Below, piece by piece: positions 30,622 to 42,779 of a stretch of DNA of 49,654 bases; the stretch's first letter is position 1, and each line of letters starts with the position of its first letter. The notes under the pieces were generated by a model, which saw only the letters and a list, made by a program, of their open reading frames with translations, did no database searches and was not told the DNA's origin. The DNA lies in assembly GCA_021804985.1 (NCBI GenBank), contig JAJZGD010000004.1, positions 1-49,654 on the forward strand, given 5' to 3'. Position numbers and translations under genes: made by a program. Source of the stretch: Planctomycetota bacterium (GTDB lineage Bacteria > Planctomycetota > Phycisphaerae > WQYP01).

Positions 30622-31926
30622 ATGTTTGATGATCTGCACACACGCCGACTTTTTATTTCACGTGGGATGACCGTGCTGTCCGCGGCGACGACCCTGCCGG
30701 CATTTTTGGAATCCACCGGGCGGGCCCTCGCCAATACGCGCGACGCATCGACTGGAAAAACCCGTAAAAGCGATCACCGCATTTTTGTGGTGGTTCAATT
30801 GGGCGGGGGCAATGACGGGCTTTCTACCGTTATACCGGTCGATAACGACGACTATCGGCGTGCGCGGCCGCGGCTGGCCATCAACCGCAATTTACTTTCG
30901 CTGGGGCGCGGCAGTGGACTGGCACTGCACCCCAACATGACGGGCATGAAGTCATTATTTGATGCCGGTCACCTTAGCGTGGTACTCGGCGCAGGATATC
31001 CAAACCCCAACCGGTCGCATTTTCGATCGATGGCGATCTGGCAGACGGCGCAACCGGCGATCGAGGCAAACCATGGCTGGTTGGGGCGATATTTTGATAA
31101 TCAATGTTGTGGGGCGGACCCCGTGACGCCGGAGGCGGCGGTGAACGTCGGGCCTACTTCGCCGATGGCGCTGCATGGCAAAGAATTCAGTTCCGTATCA
31201 TTTATGAACCCCGCCGCATTCCAATGGCTTCCCGGTTCGCGGAAAACCCTTTTCAGCCGCCGTATGCATTCAATTTACGATGAGCTCAATGGCATCAGCG
31301 GGCATCCTGAAGCGGTGTTGGCGGGCCAGGATTCGCTGAATTTTCTCCAGCGTGTGGCCCTTGATGCGCACCTGGCCGGAGCGGATATTCGCCACGCCAC
31401 CGATGACTTTCATAACGCGGTGCCCTATCCGGATAGTGACCTTGGCCGTTCGCTTGCGAATGTTGCGAAAATGATTCACGCCGATCTGCCCACCACCGTG
31501 TATTACGTATCCATGGGTGGGTTTGATACACATGCCAACGAAAAGTCGCGACACGACAAACTCATGAAAGACCTGTCCGATGCGTTGACGAGTTTTATCA
31601 ATGACCTCAAGGCACAAGGTAATTTAGACCGAACACTGGTGATGACTTTCTCAGAATTTGGCCGCCGCGTCGCTGAAAATGCCAGTGGCGGAACCGATCA
31701 TGGCACCGCCGCCCCCATGTTTTTAATGGGCGGCTCGATCCGCCCGGGCCTGCTCGGCGTCGAGCCGTCACTTTCGCCGGCGCATCTGGATCATGGCGAC
31801 CTGCGCTTCACCGTCGATTTTCGCACGGTTTATGCCAGCGTGCTGAAGGACTGGTTGCACACCGACGCGCAGGCGATTTTGAACGGCCGGTTCAAAACGC
31901 TTCCCATATTGGCAGGCCGCAGCTGA
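30622..31926 (+). CDS. DUF1501 family protein with twin-arginine signal
   Basis: HTRRLFISRGMTVLSAATTLP leader; VVVQLGGGNDGLSTVIPVDNDDYRRARPRLAI; FGRRVAENASGGTDHGTAAPMFLMGG. Confidence 0.9.
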   Translation: MFDDLHTRRLFISRGMTVLSAATTLPAFLESTGRALANTRDASTGKTRKSDHRIFVVVQLGGGNDGLSTVIPVDNDDYRRARPRLAINRNLLSLGRGSGLALHPNMTGMKSLFDAGHLSVVLGAGYPNPNRSHFRSMAIWQTAQPAIEANHGWLGRYFDNQCCGADPVTPEAAVNVGPTSPMALHGKEFSSVSFMNPAAFQWLPGSRKTLFSRRMHSIYDELNGISGHPEAVLAGQDSLNFLQRVALDAHLAGADIRHATDDFHNAVPYPDSDLGRSLANVAKMIHADLPTTVYYVSMGGFDTHANEKSRHDKLMKDLSDALTSFINDLKAQGNLDRTLVMTFSEFGRRVAENASGGTDHGTAAPMFLMGGSIRPGLLGVEPSLSPAHLDHGDLRFTVDFRTVYASVLKDWLHTDAQAILNGRFKTLPILAGRS

Positions 31927-32191
31927 GGAAATGGCGTTACCAGGCAATCTGGAGTAAGCCATCCCGGCATCTTGGGCACCCCGCTTCAAGGATATGCGGG
32001 CGCGCCCCCCCGCCAGTCAGCCGCAAGCGAAAGGCCGCTGCGCCGCACACCCCACCAATATTGGCCGCCGAGTTGATACTGCCGCACTGCACATGTACTA
32101 TATATTGTTCGAGACCAGCCGTATGGGATCGCATGGGCGGAGCGGTGTTTTTTCAAGCTGAGGGCGTGCCTCACGCACGGAGGTTTATACG

Positions 32192-35100
32192 TTGACTGCT
32201 ACCGGAAAGCCGAGCCTAAGGCCCGGCAAGACGGGTCTTTACGATCCAGAATTTGAACACGACAGCTGCGGTGTTGGTTTTATTGCCCACATTAAGGGAA
32301 AATCCAGCCACGATATTCTCACCAATGCCCTGACCATGCTTGAGCACATGGAGCATCGCGGCGCGTGCGGTTGCGAAGAGAACACCGGCGATGGTGCGGG
32401 AATTTTAACGTCACTTCCGCATGCATTTCTCGTAAAAGTTGCCAAGCGGGATGCCGGCATCGAATTGCCGCCCGAGGGCCAATACGGTGCGGGCATTGTA
32501 TTTTTGCCATCGGACAATGAGCAGCGGCAATGGTGTGAAAAGCTCGTCGAAGAATGCGTTGCTGAATCGGGACTAAAATTTCTGGGTTGGCGCAACTTGC
32601 CGGTGAACGGCAGCGGTATCGGCCCATCCGCACGCCGTACCGAGCCGACGATGCGGATGATTTTCGTCCAAAGCACCAAACCTACTGGTAACGACGCCCT
32701 GGAACGGCAGTTGTACATCGCCAGAAAAATGGCCGGCCATCGCATTCGCAGTTCCGATCTGCCGCAGGCTGAATATTTTTACATCTGCAGCTTGTCGTCT
32801 AAAACGATTATTTACAAGGGGCAGCTGACCTCGGCGCAGGTGCGCGAATATTTCGCCGCTGATCTCGGCGATCCGGATTATGTCGCCCATCTCGCGCTCG
32901 TGCATTCGCGCTTCAGTACCAACACCTTTCCTTCATGGGATCGCGCGCAGCCGCTGCGGCTCATGGCCCACAACGGAGAAATTAATACGCGCCGCGGCAA
33001 CGCCAATTGGATGCATGCGCGCGAAGGGATGTTCGAAAGCCGCCTTTTTGGCGATGAGATCGACCTAATTAAACCGGTGATTGAACGGGACAATTCCGAC
33101 TCCGGCGATTTCGACAACTGCCTGGAAATGCTTCTTCAAACCGGCCGCAGTCTGCCGCACGCCGTCATGATGATGATTCCCGAGGCGTGGCAAAACCATG
33201 AATCCATGGATCCCCGCCGCCGCGCGTTTTATGAATTTCACTCCTGCATGATGGAACCATGGGACGGCCCCGCATCCGTGGCGTTTACCGATGGCCATTG
33301 CATCGGCGCTGTGCTCGATCGCAACGGCCTTCGCCCGAGCCGCTATTACGTCACCAAGGATGATCTGGTGATCATGGCCAGCGAAGTTGGCGTACTTGAA
33401 ATCGATCCCGCCAATATCGCGCGGAAGGGGCGGCTTCAACCGGGCCGCATGTTCCTCGTCGACTTTCAGCAGGGCCGCATCATCGACGATTCCGAAATTA
33501 AGGCGGGCCTCTCCGGGGAAAAGCCTTACGGCCAGTGGCTGCAAGAGCAAAAAATCACTCTTGAAGAGCTGGCGACCCCCGCATCCGTTGCGCCGTTTGA
33601 CCCTCAATCACTGCTGACGCGGGCACAGTGTCTCGGCTACACCACGGAAGACGTTTACAAGCTTATCCTTCCCATGGGGACCGCCGGTTTGGAAGCGCTT
33701 GGCTCGATGGGCAACGATGCGGCGCTGGCGTGCCTGAGCGACCAACCGCGGTTGGTGTACGATTATTTCAAGCAAACCTTTGCGCAGGTTACCAACCCGC
33801 CGCTGGATTCAGACAAAGAGGCGATCGTGATGAGCCTCGAATGCTACATCGGCCCGGAGCGCAATTTAATCGAGCCGACAGCGGAAAACTGCCATCGCCT
33901 GCTGCTGTCACAACCAATTTTGACTAATGCCCAATTGGCCCGCATTAAAGAAATGAATTATCGCGGCTGGCGGTCGCGCGTCATCGATGCGACGTTTGAC
34001 CGCAGCGCGGGCGAAGCGGGCATGCCGGCCGCCATTGAGCGCATTTGTCAGGAAGCGGATGCGGCAATTAAAGACGGCTGCAGCCTCGTCGTGCTAACTG
34101 ATCGCAACATTGGCGAAGGGCGTGTGGTAATACCGGCACTTCTGGCGTGCGGGGCGCTGCATCACCATCTCGTGCGGGCGGGAACCCGCACCGCCATCGG
34201 CATAATTATTGAAACCGGCGAAGCCCGCGAAGTGCATCATCACTGCATGCTCATCGGTTATGGGGCCGATGGCATAAATCCTTACCTCGCGTTCGAAGTG
34301 CTTTGGGGATTAAAGCGTGATGGCACCATTGAAGGGTCGCTGGATGATGAAAAGCTGGTAAAAAATTACATCAAAGCCAGCGGCAAAGGCATCTTGAAAG
34401 TCATGAGCAAAATGGGCATCTCCACGCTGCAAAGCTACAAGGGCGCCCAGATTTTTGAGGCCATCGGTCTGCATAGCGAGGTGATTGATCGCTGCTTTGC
34501 CGGAACCGTATCGAAAATTGATGGTGTAAATTTTGATGTTCTCGCGCGGGAAGCCCTGCGCCGCCATGCCATCGGCTATCCATCGGAGCCAACCGCGATC
34601 AAGCTCAATGTGCTGCCGGAGGGGGGCCAATATTCGTGGCGAAAAAATGGTGAGCAGCATCTGCTTAACCCCGATACGATTGCAACCCTTCAGGACGCCA
34701 CGCGCACCAACAGCCGGGAGGGTTATGCCCGTTACGCCAGGCTTATTAATGAGCAGGCGGGGCGACTTTGCACGCTCCGAGGCCTTTTTAAACTCAAGGC
34801 CGCTGAAACTCCCGTGATGCTTGCCGAAGTGGAACCCGCCAGCGAAATCGTCAAACGTTTCGCCACCGGGGCGATGAGTCTCGGCTCGATTTCAACCGAG
34901 GCCCACGAAACACTGGCCATCGCCATGAATCGCATTGGCGGCAAATCCAACACCGGTGAGGGCGGCGAAGATTCGCGGCGGTTTAAGCGCGACGCCAATG
35001 GGGATTTTCGTCGGTCGGCCATTAAACAGGTTGCCAGTGCGCGCTTCGGTGTTACCAGCCATTACCTCGCCAATGCCGACGAATTGCAGATCAAAATGGC

Positions 35101-36766
35101 ACAGGGCGCCAAACCCGGCGAAGGGGGACAGTTACCCGGCCATAAAGTGGATCGTTACATCGGCAAGCTGCGGCATTCAACGCCGGGCGTGCAACTCATC
35201 AGCCCGCCCCCCCACCATGATATTTATTCCATTGAAGATTTGGCGCAGCTTATTTACGACCTGAAAAATGCCAATCCTGCGGCGCGCATCAGCGTGAAGC
35301 TTGTCGCGGAAGTTGGCGTGGGTACCGTTGCCACCGGTGTATCCAAAGCGCATGCGGATCACGTCGTAATCGCCGGGCATGATGGCGGCACGGGTGCGTC
35401 GCCGCTGACAAGCATCAAGCATGCCGGTGCCCCGTGGGAACTCGGTTTGGCCGAAGCGCACCAAACCTTGGTGCTCAATGATTTGCGCAGCCGCATCGTG
35501 GTGCAGGTGGATGGCCAGCTAAAAACCGGCCGCGACGTGATCATTGGTGCGCTGCTGGGTGCGGAAGAATTTGGCTTTGCCACAGTCCCGCTGGTGACGC
35601 TGGGCTGCATTATGATGCGCGTTTGCCATCTCAACACCTGCCCGGTGGGCATTGCCACGCAGGACCCCGTGCTCCGGGCAAAATTCGCCGGCAAGCCGGA
35701 ATATGTCATCAACTTCATGTTCCTGCTCGCCGAGGAAGTGCGCGAGCTGATGGCGTTCATGGGGTTCCGCAACATGAATGAAATGATCGGCCGCGTCGAT
35801 CGCCTGGAAGTCGGTGAAGCGATCAAGCATTGGAAAACCCAAGGCCTGGATCTGACGCCCATTCTTTCTCCCGCCGTCAAACTTCATGAGGGGGTAGAGG
35901 TGCGCTGCGTTCGAAAGCAGGATCATGGCCTGGAGCATTCGCTGGATTATCAGATCGTGCAGGATGCCCGAGAGGCGATCGATACCGGCAAGCCCATCAA
36001 GCTGGCCTACGCCATTAAAAACACCCATCGGACGGTGGGCACCACCCTGAGCCATGAGATTTCCAAAAAGCACGGTGAGTTGGCGTTGCCGGATGCCACC
36101 ATTGAGATAAAACTCTCCGGTTCGGCCGGACAAAGCCTTGGTGCATGGCTGGCTCGCGGGGTCAAGCTGGAACTCGAAGGCGATGCCAACGACTATGTTG
36201 GCAAAGGCCTTTCGGGCGGCCTGATCGTGGTATACCCCGATGCCCGCAGCACATTCAACGCCCACGAAAATATCCTTATTGGAAATGTCGCGCTGTATGG
36301 CGCCACCAGCGGGAAAGCGTTTTTCCGCGGCGTGGCCGGCGAAAGATTCTGTGTCCGAAACTCCGGCGCTTCCGCCGTGGTTGAAGGCGTGGGTGATCAC
36401 GGCTGTGAATACATGACCGGCGGCCGCGTAGTCGTGCTCGGTTCAACCGGTCGAAACTTTGCGGCGGGAATGTCCGGCGGTGTTGCGTTTGTTTATGATC
36501 CGGAAGACCAGTTCCTTGCGCGCTGCAATTTGGCGATGGTTGAGCTTGAACCGGTGACCGATGCCGTCGATATCACCGAGCTTAAGGAATTAATTCAGGA
36601 ACATCAGCAGCACACCGGCAGCGTGACCGCCCAGAAAATTCTAAAGGATTGGACAGCGCAAGTGGCCTTTTTCCGCAAGGTGATGCCGATCGAATATCGC
36701 CGCGCCTTGGAAGAGATGGCCCGCGCCGCCGCTGAAAACACCGTTGAGGAAGTTCAACATGGGTAA
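32192..36766 (+). CDS. gltB: glutamate synthase large subunit
   Basis: [78 protein letters not shown] start with GGAGG upstream. Confidence 0.96.
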   Translation: MTATGKPSLRPGKTGLYDPEFEHDSCGVGFIAHIKGKSSHDILTNALTMLEHMEHRGACGCEENTGDGAGILTSLPHAFLVKVAKRDAGIELPPEGQYGAGIVFLPSDNEQRQWCEKLVEECVAESGLKFLGWRNLPVNGSGIGPSARRTEPTMRMIFVQSTKPTGNDALERQLYIARKMAGHRIRSSDLPQAEYFYICSLSSKTIIYKGQLTSAQVREYFAADLGDPDYVAHLALVHSRFSTNTFPSWDRAQPLRLMAHNGEINTRRGNANWMHAREGMFESRLFGDEIDLIKPVIERDNSDSGDFDNCLEMLLQTGRSLPHAVMMMIPEAWQNHESMDPRRRAFYEFHSCMMEPWDGPASVAFTDGHCIGAVLDRNGLRPSRYYVTKDDLVIMASEVGVLEIDPANIARKGRLQPGRMFLVDFQQGRIIDDSEIKAGLSGEKPYGQWLQEQKITLEELATPASVAPFDPQSLLTRAQCLGYTTEDVYKLILPMGTAGLEALGSMGNDAALACLSDQPRLVYDYFKQTFAQVTNPPLDSDKEAIVMSLECYIGPERNLIEPTAENCHRLLLSQPILTNAQLARIKEMNYRGWRSRVIDATFDRSAGEAGMPAAIERICQEADAAIKDGCSLVVLTDRNIGEGRVVIPALLACGALHHHLVRAGTRTAIGIIIETGEAREVHHHCMLIGYGADGINPYLAFEVLWGLKRDGTIEGSLDDEKLVKNYIKASGKGILKVMSKMGISTLQSYKGAQIFEAIGLHSEVIDRCFAGTVSKIDGVNFDVLAREALRRHAIGYPSEPTAIKLNVLPEGGQYSWRKNGEQHLLNPDTIATLQDATRTNSREGYARYARLINEQAGRLCTLRGLFKLKAAETPVMLAEVEPASEIVKRFATGAMSLGSISTEAHETLAIAMNRIGGKSNTGEGGEDSRRFKRDANGDFRRSAIKQVASARFGVTSHYLANADELQIKMAQGAKPGEGGQLPGHKVDRYIGKLRHSTPGVQLISPPPHHDIYSIEDLAQLIYDLKNANPAARISVKLVAEVGVGTVATGVSKAHADHVVIAGHDGGTGASPLTSIKHAGAPWELGLAEAHQTLVLNDLRSRIVVQVDGQLKTGRDVIIGALLGAEEFGFATVPLVTLGCIMMRVCHLNTCPVGIATQDPVLRAKFAGKPEYVINFMFLLAEEVRELMAFMGFRNMNEMIGRVDRLEVGEAIKHWKTQGLDLTPILSPAVKLHEGVEVRCVRKQDHGLEHSLDYQIVQDAREAIDTGKPIKLAYAIKNTHRTVGTTLSHEISKKHGELALPDATIEIKLSGSAGQSLGAWLARGVKLELEGDANDYVGKGLSGGLIVVYPDARSTFNAHENILIGNVALYGATSGKAFFRGVAGERFCVRNSGASAVVEGVGDHGCEYMTGGRVVVLGSTGRNFAAGMSGGVAFVYDPEDQFLARCNLAMVELEPVTDAVDITELKELIQEHQQHTGSVTAQKILKDWTAQVAFFRKVMPIEYRRALEEMARAAAENTVEEVQHG

Positions 36767-38216
36767 ACCAACCGGGTTTTTGGAACACACACGTGAAGCG
36801 GCGCCAAGCCGCGCCGCCCGGCTGCGGGTACTCGACTGGCGCGAATTCCATGATCATTTGCCCGGCACGAAACTGCGCGACCAGGGCGCCCGCTGCATGG
36901 ATTGCGGCGTTCCCTTTTGCAATAGCGCCTGCCCCGTTAACAATTTAATACCCGACTGGAATGATCTGGTTTACAAAGACCAATGGAAACAGGCCATTGA
37001 GCGGCTTTGGCGCACCAACAACTTTCCGGAGTTTACCGGCCGCGTATGCCCCGCCCCTTGCGAGGGGTCGTGTGTGTTGGGCATTAACGAGCCACCCGTA
37101 ACCATTAAGAATATTGAACAAACCATCATCGAACACGCGTGGGAAAATGACTGGGTTAAGCCGCAACCCCCGCTGCAACGAAGCGGCAAAACCGTCGCGG
37201 TTATTGGTTCCGGACCCGCCGGCCTCGCCGCCGCCGACCAACTCAATAAGGCCGGCCATCTGGTAACCGTTTACGAGCGGGCAGATCGGATCGGCGGCCT
37301 GCTTATGTACGGCATCCCCAATATGAAGCTCGATAAGAAGGCCGTCGTGGACCGCCGCCTGAAAATTATGGAGCACGAAGGCGTAAAATTTGTCACCGGC
37401 GTGCATGTCGGGCGAGATATCAGCATTCATGACATGCTCCATGAATTTGATGCCGTTGTTCTGGCCTGCGGGGCCACGAAACCCCGAGACCTGCCGGCGC
37501 CTGGTCGCAATCTGGGCGGCGTCCACTTCGCCATGGAATTTCTCCACGCCAATACCAAAAGTCTGCTGGATTCAAATCTCTCAGACGGAAAGTTTATCAG
37601 CGCCAAGGACAAACATGTCGTCGTCATTGGCGGCGGCGATACCGGCAACGACTGCATCGGAACATCCATGCGCCACGGCTGCCGCAGTCTGGTGAATTTC
37701 GAGCTGCTTACGCAGCCCCCCGCTTCGCGCGCGACCGACAATCCGTGGCCGCAATGGCCGCGAATTTATCGGGTCGATTACGGCCATGAGGAAGTGCGGG
37801 CGACGTTCGGGCAGGATCCCCGCCAATTTGCCATTCTTACCAAAGAATTTTTGGGTGACGACCAGGGCCGGGTGCGGGCCATCAAAACGGTTCGCGTAAA
37901 TTGGAGCAACACCAACGGCAAAGTTTCAATGACTGAAATTGCAGGTTCTGAGGAGGAATGGCCGGCTGATCTGGTTCTGCTGGCTATGGGATTTCTTGGG
38001 CCTGAGGAAACACTGGCCAAAGAGCTTGGCCTCAAGACCGACGCACGAAGTAATTTTCAGGCGGAATATGGCAAGTTTGCCACATCGGTTGAGGGGGTAT
38101 TTGCCGCCGGAGATTGTCGCCGGGGCCAAAGCCTGGTGGTCTGGGCCATCAACGAAGGGCGCGGCGCCGCACGCGAATGTGACCGCTACCTTATGGGAGC
38201 TACCACATTGCCCTGA
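36759..38216 (+). CDS. gltD: glutamate synthase small subunit
   Basis: [66 protein letters not shown] overlaps the gltB 3' end by 8 nt. Confidence 0.96.
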   Translation: MGKPTGFLEHTREAAPSRAARLRVLDWREFHDHLPGTKLRDQGARCMDCGVPFCNSACPVNNLIPDWNDLVYKDQWKQAIERLWRTNNFPEFTGRVCPAPCEGSCVLGINEPPVTIKNIEQTIIEHAWENDWVKPQPPLQRSGKTVAVIGSGPAGLAAADQLNKAGHLVTVYERADRIGGLLMYGIPNMKLDKKAVVDRRLKIMEHEGVKFVTGVHVGRDISIHDMLHEFDAVVLACGATKPRDLPAPGRNLGGVHFAMEFLHANTKSLLDSNLSDGKFISAKDKHVVVIGGGDTGNDCIGTSMRHGCRSLVNFELLTQPPASRATDNPWPQWPRIYRVDYGHEEVRATFGQDPRQFAILTKEFLGDDQGRVRAIKTVRVNWSNTNGKVSMTEIAGSEEEWPADLVLLAMGFLGPEETLAKELGLKTDARSNFQAEYGKFATSVEGVFAAGDCRRGQSLVVWAINEGRGAARECDRYLMGATTLP

Positions 38217-38316
38217 ACGCCGCTGCGACCGATCGGTGTCGCCCCTATTGGCTTTTAGGCGGCGGCACCCACTGCCCTTGAGCCTCGGCGATAAAGCCCA
38301 TACGATAAATCACCCT

Positions 38317-38390
38317 GGCCGGATGCCCGAGTGGACTAAGGGGGCGGATTGCAAATCCGTTGTTCGTGGGTTCGAATCCCACTCCGGCCT
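38317..38390 (+). tRNA. tRNA-Cys (anticodon GCA)
   Basis: Acceptor GGCCGGA/TCCGGCC, anticodon arm GCGGA-TTGCAAA-TCCGT, T-arm GTGGG-TTCGAAT-CCCAC, discriminator T (U73, a Cys identity element); CCA not encoded. Confidence 0.95.
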
Positions 38391-38486
38391 TTGCCTATAA
38401 CCGGCATTGGCAAAGCAGCGGCCGCTTAGCTACGCAGCTGCGACACCGTTGCGAGTTAGTCCAGCCGATGTTAGGTTAAATGAGCC

Positions 38487-38560
38487 GGGCGTTTAGCTCA
38501 GTTGGTTAGAGCGTACGGATCACACCCGTAAGGTCGGGGGTTCGAGCCCCTCAACGCCCA
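38487..38560 (+). tRNA. tRNA-Val (anticodon CAC)
   Basis: Acceptor GGGCGTT/AACGCCC, D-arm AGCTCAGTTGGTTAGAGC, anticodon arm TACGG-ATCACAC-CCGTA, T-arm GGGGG-TTCGAGC-CCCTC, discriminator A; CCA not encoded. Confidence 0.94.
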
Positions 38561-38720
38561 TACGTGCGAAAGCCACATGCCGTGATTCGAGAAGCATTGT
38601 GATGCCGCCCCGCCACTTAACCTGACACACCGCCGCCTCGACGCGTATTTCATCGCCAAAAACTTTGTCAGTAAATCTCGCCGCAATGCCCATCGCAGTG
38701 GCCGACAACAACCCGAAAAT

Positions 38721-41700
38721 TCACCTGATTGTCGCATTCCCCCGCCGGCGCTGGCGCAACAGCAAGCCAATACCGGCAACTGCCAGGAGGCCAAGCGCTG
38801 CGGGCTCAGGCGTGGCCGTGGTGGTGGCAACACCGTTACTAAGGGCGGTGAAAAGCAGGCCATTGCTATCCGGATTGACGGTAAAATCAAACCCCGGCGC
38901 CAATCCGGTAAAGGTGTAATTCGAACCGCTGACATCCACCGACTGCGGTGGATCGACAAATTGAAATGTTTGCCCTTTCAGTGGCGCAAAACCATTGCCA
39001 AAATCAAATTCCACGGTTCCACCGGAAAAGCTTACCTTGCCGGTGGCATCCAACTGCGAAAATTGCCCCGAGTTAGTTCCATAAACCGACACTTTTGTCA
39101 CGCCGCCGGTCTGGTTGAAGTTGCCGGTGATTTTCAAAGTTCCCGGTGTACCGTTACCCACCGACACCGTTCCGTCGACATTAGTGACGCTGCCAGTTAT
39201 AGCACCCGACGCCGCGAGCTCACCGCTGCTGTAGATCGCGAGATTGCCCGCCGTGGCGGCCGTTCCCGTGCCCACCGTAACACCGCCGCTGTAATTATTG
39301 CCGGCGAGGTTGAGCGAACCGTTCTTCCACATGGTAAGGACTTTCGACACGCTCAGCTGGCCGCCCGCTGTAAGATCCACATTTCCGGCACCACCGGATT
39401 TGCTGCTGGTGCCGCCGACCACCAGATTGGTGGCCGACAAACTCGACGCACTCCCGTCAATATTCAAGTTTCCGTTGATGCCGGATGTTTCCGCCAAATA
39501 AACATCGCCAGTTCCGTTCGCCGTCGCCTGGGCCACTGCGCCATTTTGTATATTAAATGTGCCGTCGCTGGCTTTACCGATGATCAAGTCGCCTGCGTAC
39601 TGAACCTGGGTTTTTTGATCGGTTGCCGTCAGCGTACCGACCCCGCCACCTTTACCGATGGTGAGCGAATCACCATTGGCGATCAGGCTCGATGCGCTCT
39701 GAACGGTAACGGTGCCGGTACCTTGGCTGCCGATGGTGAGGCTGCCGCCAACGGTCCAACTGCTGCCGAAGTTAAGTGTTGCAGAGCCTTCGGTTCCCGG
39801 CTGGCTGCCCAGCGTCGCATCCCCTTTGTTGGCCAGTACCGAACTGCCCCCCATCGCCAATGTGCCCACACCATATTTGCCGATGGTTAAATCCTGGCTT
39901 AGTAATACCGATGATGCCCCGCTGATATCCAATTCGCCAGTTCCGCCAGTACTCGCTCCGCCAAAGCCCGTGCCAGAGGCCAGCGTCATCGATGTACCGC
40001 TAAAGCTTGCATTACTGGAAAGGGAAAGGGTTCCCGATCCGGATTTGCCAATTGTCATATCGCCGTTGAAGGTAAGAGTGGAGCCGCTGCCTACAAGATT
40101 CAGCGTGCCGCTGCCCGTATTCTGCTCACCAAGGGTAATGTCGTTGCCTTGCACGGTGAGGCTGCCGCTGTTTTGAATCGTGAGCGTGCCGGTACCGTAG
40201 CCACCAACGCTAAGCGTGCCAGCATCAGTAACCGAGGCACCATCAATAGTCAGGGTGCCCGAACCTGTGCTTTGGTCGCCCAGGGAAATATTGGTGCCGG
40301 TGCTAAGCGTTGCGGAATCCTGCACGTTAACGGTGCCGGTACCTTGGCTGCCTACCGTAAGCGATCCAGCCGACATCATGGTGTTGCTGCCCTGGACGGT
40401 GAGGGTGCCGGTGCCGGTGCTGTTTTCTCCAAGGGAAACACTGGCCCCTGAAAATATCGCGTCGGCAGCATTCTGCACTGTAAGCGTGCCGTCGCCTTTG
40501 CCGCCCACGGTAACCGAAGTGCCGCCGGCGATTATGCGCGATCCATTGCCGTCAAGCGTCAATGAGGAGGTGCCGCCGCTGTCCGCAATGGCCAGATTGC
40601 CCGCCAGCGAAACAAAGCCGCCATTTTCAACTTGCATTGTCCCGTTGCCGTTGTCGCCGACTTTAAGTTCTCCATTGATTTGCCATTCTGTACCCGCATC
40701 GGTAACAGTGGCCGATCCGGTCGAGCCGGCCTGGCTGCCGAGAATGCCATCTCCGGTGGTGATGACTTCGCCGTTGTTGCTTAAGGTTAAGGTGCCCTGA
40801 CCGGCATTTCCCACTGTAAGGTCGCCATCGACCGTCCATAGAGTGTTAATGTTGCTGACATTGGCAAAGCCTTTTGCTCCGGCCTGATTGCCCAAGGTGG
40901 CATCGCCTGATTCGACCGTTCCGTCCGCCTGCACCGCAAGCGTGCCGTTGCCCGCAAACTGATCGCCCAAGGTAAGTGTGCCGCCAATATTAAGATCACC
41001 GTGATTCTGGACGGTGACGGTGGCCACGCCGGAGACGCCAAAGTCGGCATTGCCGGAGACTGTCCAGGAAGAGCCGGCGCCGTCAATGACAACGTTGCCG
41101 CTTCCCGGCTGCCCTGCGGTGCCGTATGTTTTAGCCGGTCCCGCAGCGTATGCGGCAGCGCTGGTGGCACTCGCACCGTTTTCAATGGCCAAGAGGCCGT
41201 AGCCGCCATCGCCAACGAGAATGCCGGATGAGATGCTGGCCTTGGAGGCTGAACCGGTCAAGTAAAGCCGACCGGTTGAGCCGTATTTGCCGAGTGAAAG
41301 CCCAATAACCACGTAACCGCCGGTGCCCGTTGATGTGAGGTTTCCGTCATTAACGACCACCGTCCCCACGCCAGAATACAGGTACTGGTACCCGCCGTTC
41401 CCGACCTGTGGAAAATCTTGACCGACCACCATTGGAGTGTTGTTGAGGTTGATACTGCCGCCGGAATCCACGGTGACAAACCCTTGGCTGCCGAAACCGA
41501 TCTGCAAGGCACCATTCGAGTTGTTCCATGTGCCGCCGTCCACGTTCACAATGCCGTATCCGGTTCCATTCGCCGGGCCACCGAGGTGAGGGTGGTTCGT
41601 TGGAAAGATTTCCGCGGGATCGGTCAGAAAACCCTGTGCATCCACTTGGTTTGGCCCGTAGCCGGATGATCCGGGCGTTGGTGGAATCGGGGATTTGAAG

Positions 41701-42581
41701 GGTGGCCCTCCGCCGTTGCCCACATAGGTCCCGTAGTCATTGCCCAAAATCCAGCCCGGCGTTCCGAGGGATGCGGGGCGACTCATAGTGTTCAGCGTCC
41801 CGGTAACCTTAACCCAGCCGTAGCCGCCATCGCCAACGCTAAATAATCCGCCATCGTTACCCGTAACGTATGAAGCCGGCGCGAAGTAGCCGCTCGCTGC
41901 GGAAAAGCCCCCCAATGACGACGCGGGGCCCGCCTTGACAGTGATTTCCTGGCTTATCTGGATCGGGTAACCGCCGTTCCCCGCAGTGAAATCACCGACG
42001 ACAGCGTTGCCCAATAACGAAACCGCGGTAGGGCCTGAACTCACCAGGCTCTCAACGGATTGGATCGTGGTGCCGCCACCCGACCCCATAACCCCGCCCA
42101 CGTAGCCATACTCGGTGGTCATTTTGGCAACGTACACGCCGTTCGGGGAAAACGGTCCAACAGCTACAACTGCAGGGTAAGTTACCGGGGGCACGTAATA
42201 AAACGCACCGGACGGGAGTGGCGGCGGGGGCGGGTTGAACCCTGAAGCCCCATTCCGAAATTGCGTTGTGTTCCGAATCGGGAGATACCCACCGGCAGGG
42301 ACGGAGGTCTCTTGTGCGGGATTGAAGTCAAACGATCCACTCTGGCTATTGCCGAGGCTTGACGTACCATAGGAGGTGGAGACGCTCGTTCCGACCGGAT
42401 ACCCCGCCGCGGAGACGTACTGGAACGTGGGCGACGCCGGTGCCGTCGGCACTACCGGCGCCGTTGCGGGTGCAGCTGCTATCAAAGGCGCTGTGAGGCT
42501 GGCCAAGGCCGCCGCGGCGCCAATTCCGCAGGCCAGTGGCACGCCTACTCCAATGCTTGCTGGGCGCGGAGAGCCTCTCAT
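38721..42581 (-). CDS. PEP-CTERM sorted surface protein with T5SS/PEP-CTERM-type GxGTLTVQ repeats
   Basis: C-terminal TPEPAALGLLAVAGIGLLLRQRRRG (PEP motif, TM, basic tail); many repeats of the type VGGYGTGTLTIQNSGSLTV / LGDQSTGSGTLTIDG; signal-like N-terminus. Confidence 0.88.
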   Translation of the reverse strand: MRGSPRPASIGVGVPLACGIGAAAALASLTAPLIAAAPATAPVVPTAPASPTFQYVSAAGYPVGTSVSTSYGTSSLGNSQSGSFDFNPAQETSVPAGGYLPIRNTTQFRNGASGFNPPPPPLPSGAFYYVPPVTYPAVVAVGPFSPNGVYVAKMTTEYGYVGGVMGSGGGTTIQSVESLVSSGPTAVSLLGNAVVGDFTAGNGGYPIQISQEITVKAGPASSLGGFSAASGYFAPASYVTGNDGGLFSVGDGGYGWVKVTGTLNTMSRPASLGTPGWILGNDYGTYVGNGGGPPFKSPIPPTPGSSGYGPNQVDAQGFLTDPAEIFPTNHPHLGGPANGTGYGIVNVDGGTWNNSNGALQIGFGSQGFVTVDSGGSINLNNTPMVVGQDFPQVGNGGYQYLYSGVGTVVVNDGNLTSTGTGGYVVIGLSLGKYGSTGRLYLTGSASKASISSGILVGDGGYGLLAIENGASATSAAAYAAGPAKTYGTAGQPGSGNVVIDGAGSSWTVSGNADFGVSGVATVTVQNHGDLNIGGTLTLGDQFAGNGTLAVQADGTVESGDATLGNQAGAKGFANVSNINTLWTVDGDLTVGNAGQGTLTLSNNGEVITTGDGILGSQAGSTGSATVTDAGTEWQINGELKVGDNGNGTMQVENGGFVSLAGNLAIADSGGTSSLTLDGNGSRIIAGGTSVTVGGKGDGTLTVQNAADAIFSGASVSLGENSTGTGTLTVQGSNTMMSAGSLTVGSQGTGTVNVQDSATLSTGTNISLGDQSTGSGTLTIDGASVTDAGTLSVGGYGTGTLTIQNSGSLTVQGNDITLGEQNTGSGTLNLVGSGSTLTFNGDMTIGKSGSGTLSLSSNASFSGTSMTLASGTGFGGASTGGTGELDISGASSVLLSQDLTIGKYGVGTLAMGGSSVLANKGDATLGSQPGTEGSATLNFGSSWTVGGSLTIGSQGTGTVTVQSASSLIANGDSLTIGKGGGVGTLTATDQKTQVQYAGDLIIGKASDGTFNIQNGAVAQATANGTGDVYLAETSGINGNLNIDGSASSLSATNLVVGGTSSKSGGAGNVDLTAGGQLSVSKVLTMWKNGSLNLAGNNYSGGVTVGTGTAATAGNLAIYSSGELAASGAITGSVTNVDGTVSVGNGTPGTLKITGNFNQTGGVTKVSVYGTNSGQFSQLDATGKVSFSGGTVEFDFGNGFAPLKGQTFQFVDPPQSVDVSGSNYTFTGLAPGFDFTVNPDSNGLLFTALSNGVATTTATPEPAALGLLAVAGIGLLLRQRRRGNATIR

Positions 42582-42779
42582 GGTTCTTCTCCCAATAATT
42601 TATGTATTCCAATCAATTTCATGCTATCGCATAAATGGCATAAATTCAATCCAAATCTGCCGAAAATAAACCGAATGCGCATCGGGGTTCGCACCAATGA
42701 GCCGGATATACAGGCCCCATGCCTTGCCCACATAGCCCGGTCGATTTACGCCCTTGGCAACATGCATTATTGTAAATGA

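Noticed and set aside
35519-36400. 293-aa minus-strand ORF opposite gltB
   Set aside because: Antisense shadow of a highly conserved gene.
39712-40800. Pro/Val-rich plus-strand ORFs opposite the PEP-CTERM repeat protein
   Set aside because: Repetitive antisense translation of the Gly-rich repeat region, not independent genes.
39300-41300. Repetitive region considered as a CRISPR or DNA satellite
   Set aside because: Repeats are degenerate at nucleotide level and keep one continuous reading frame, so they are protein-level repeats; no identical direct repeats with unique spacers.
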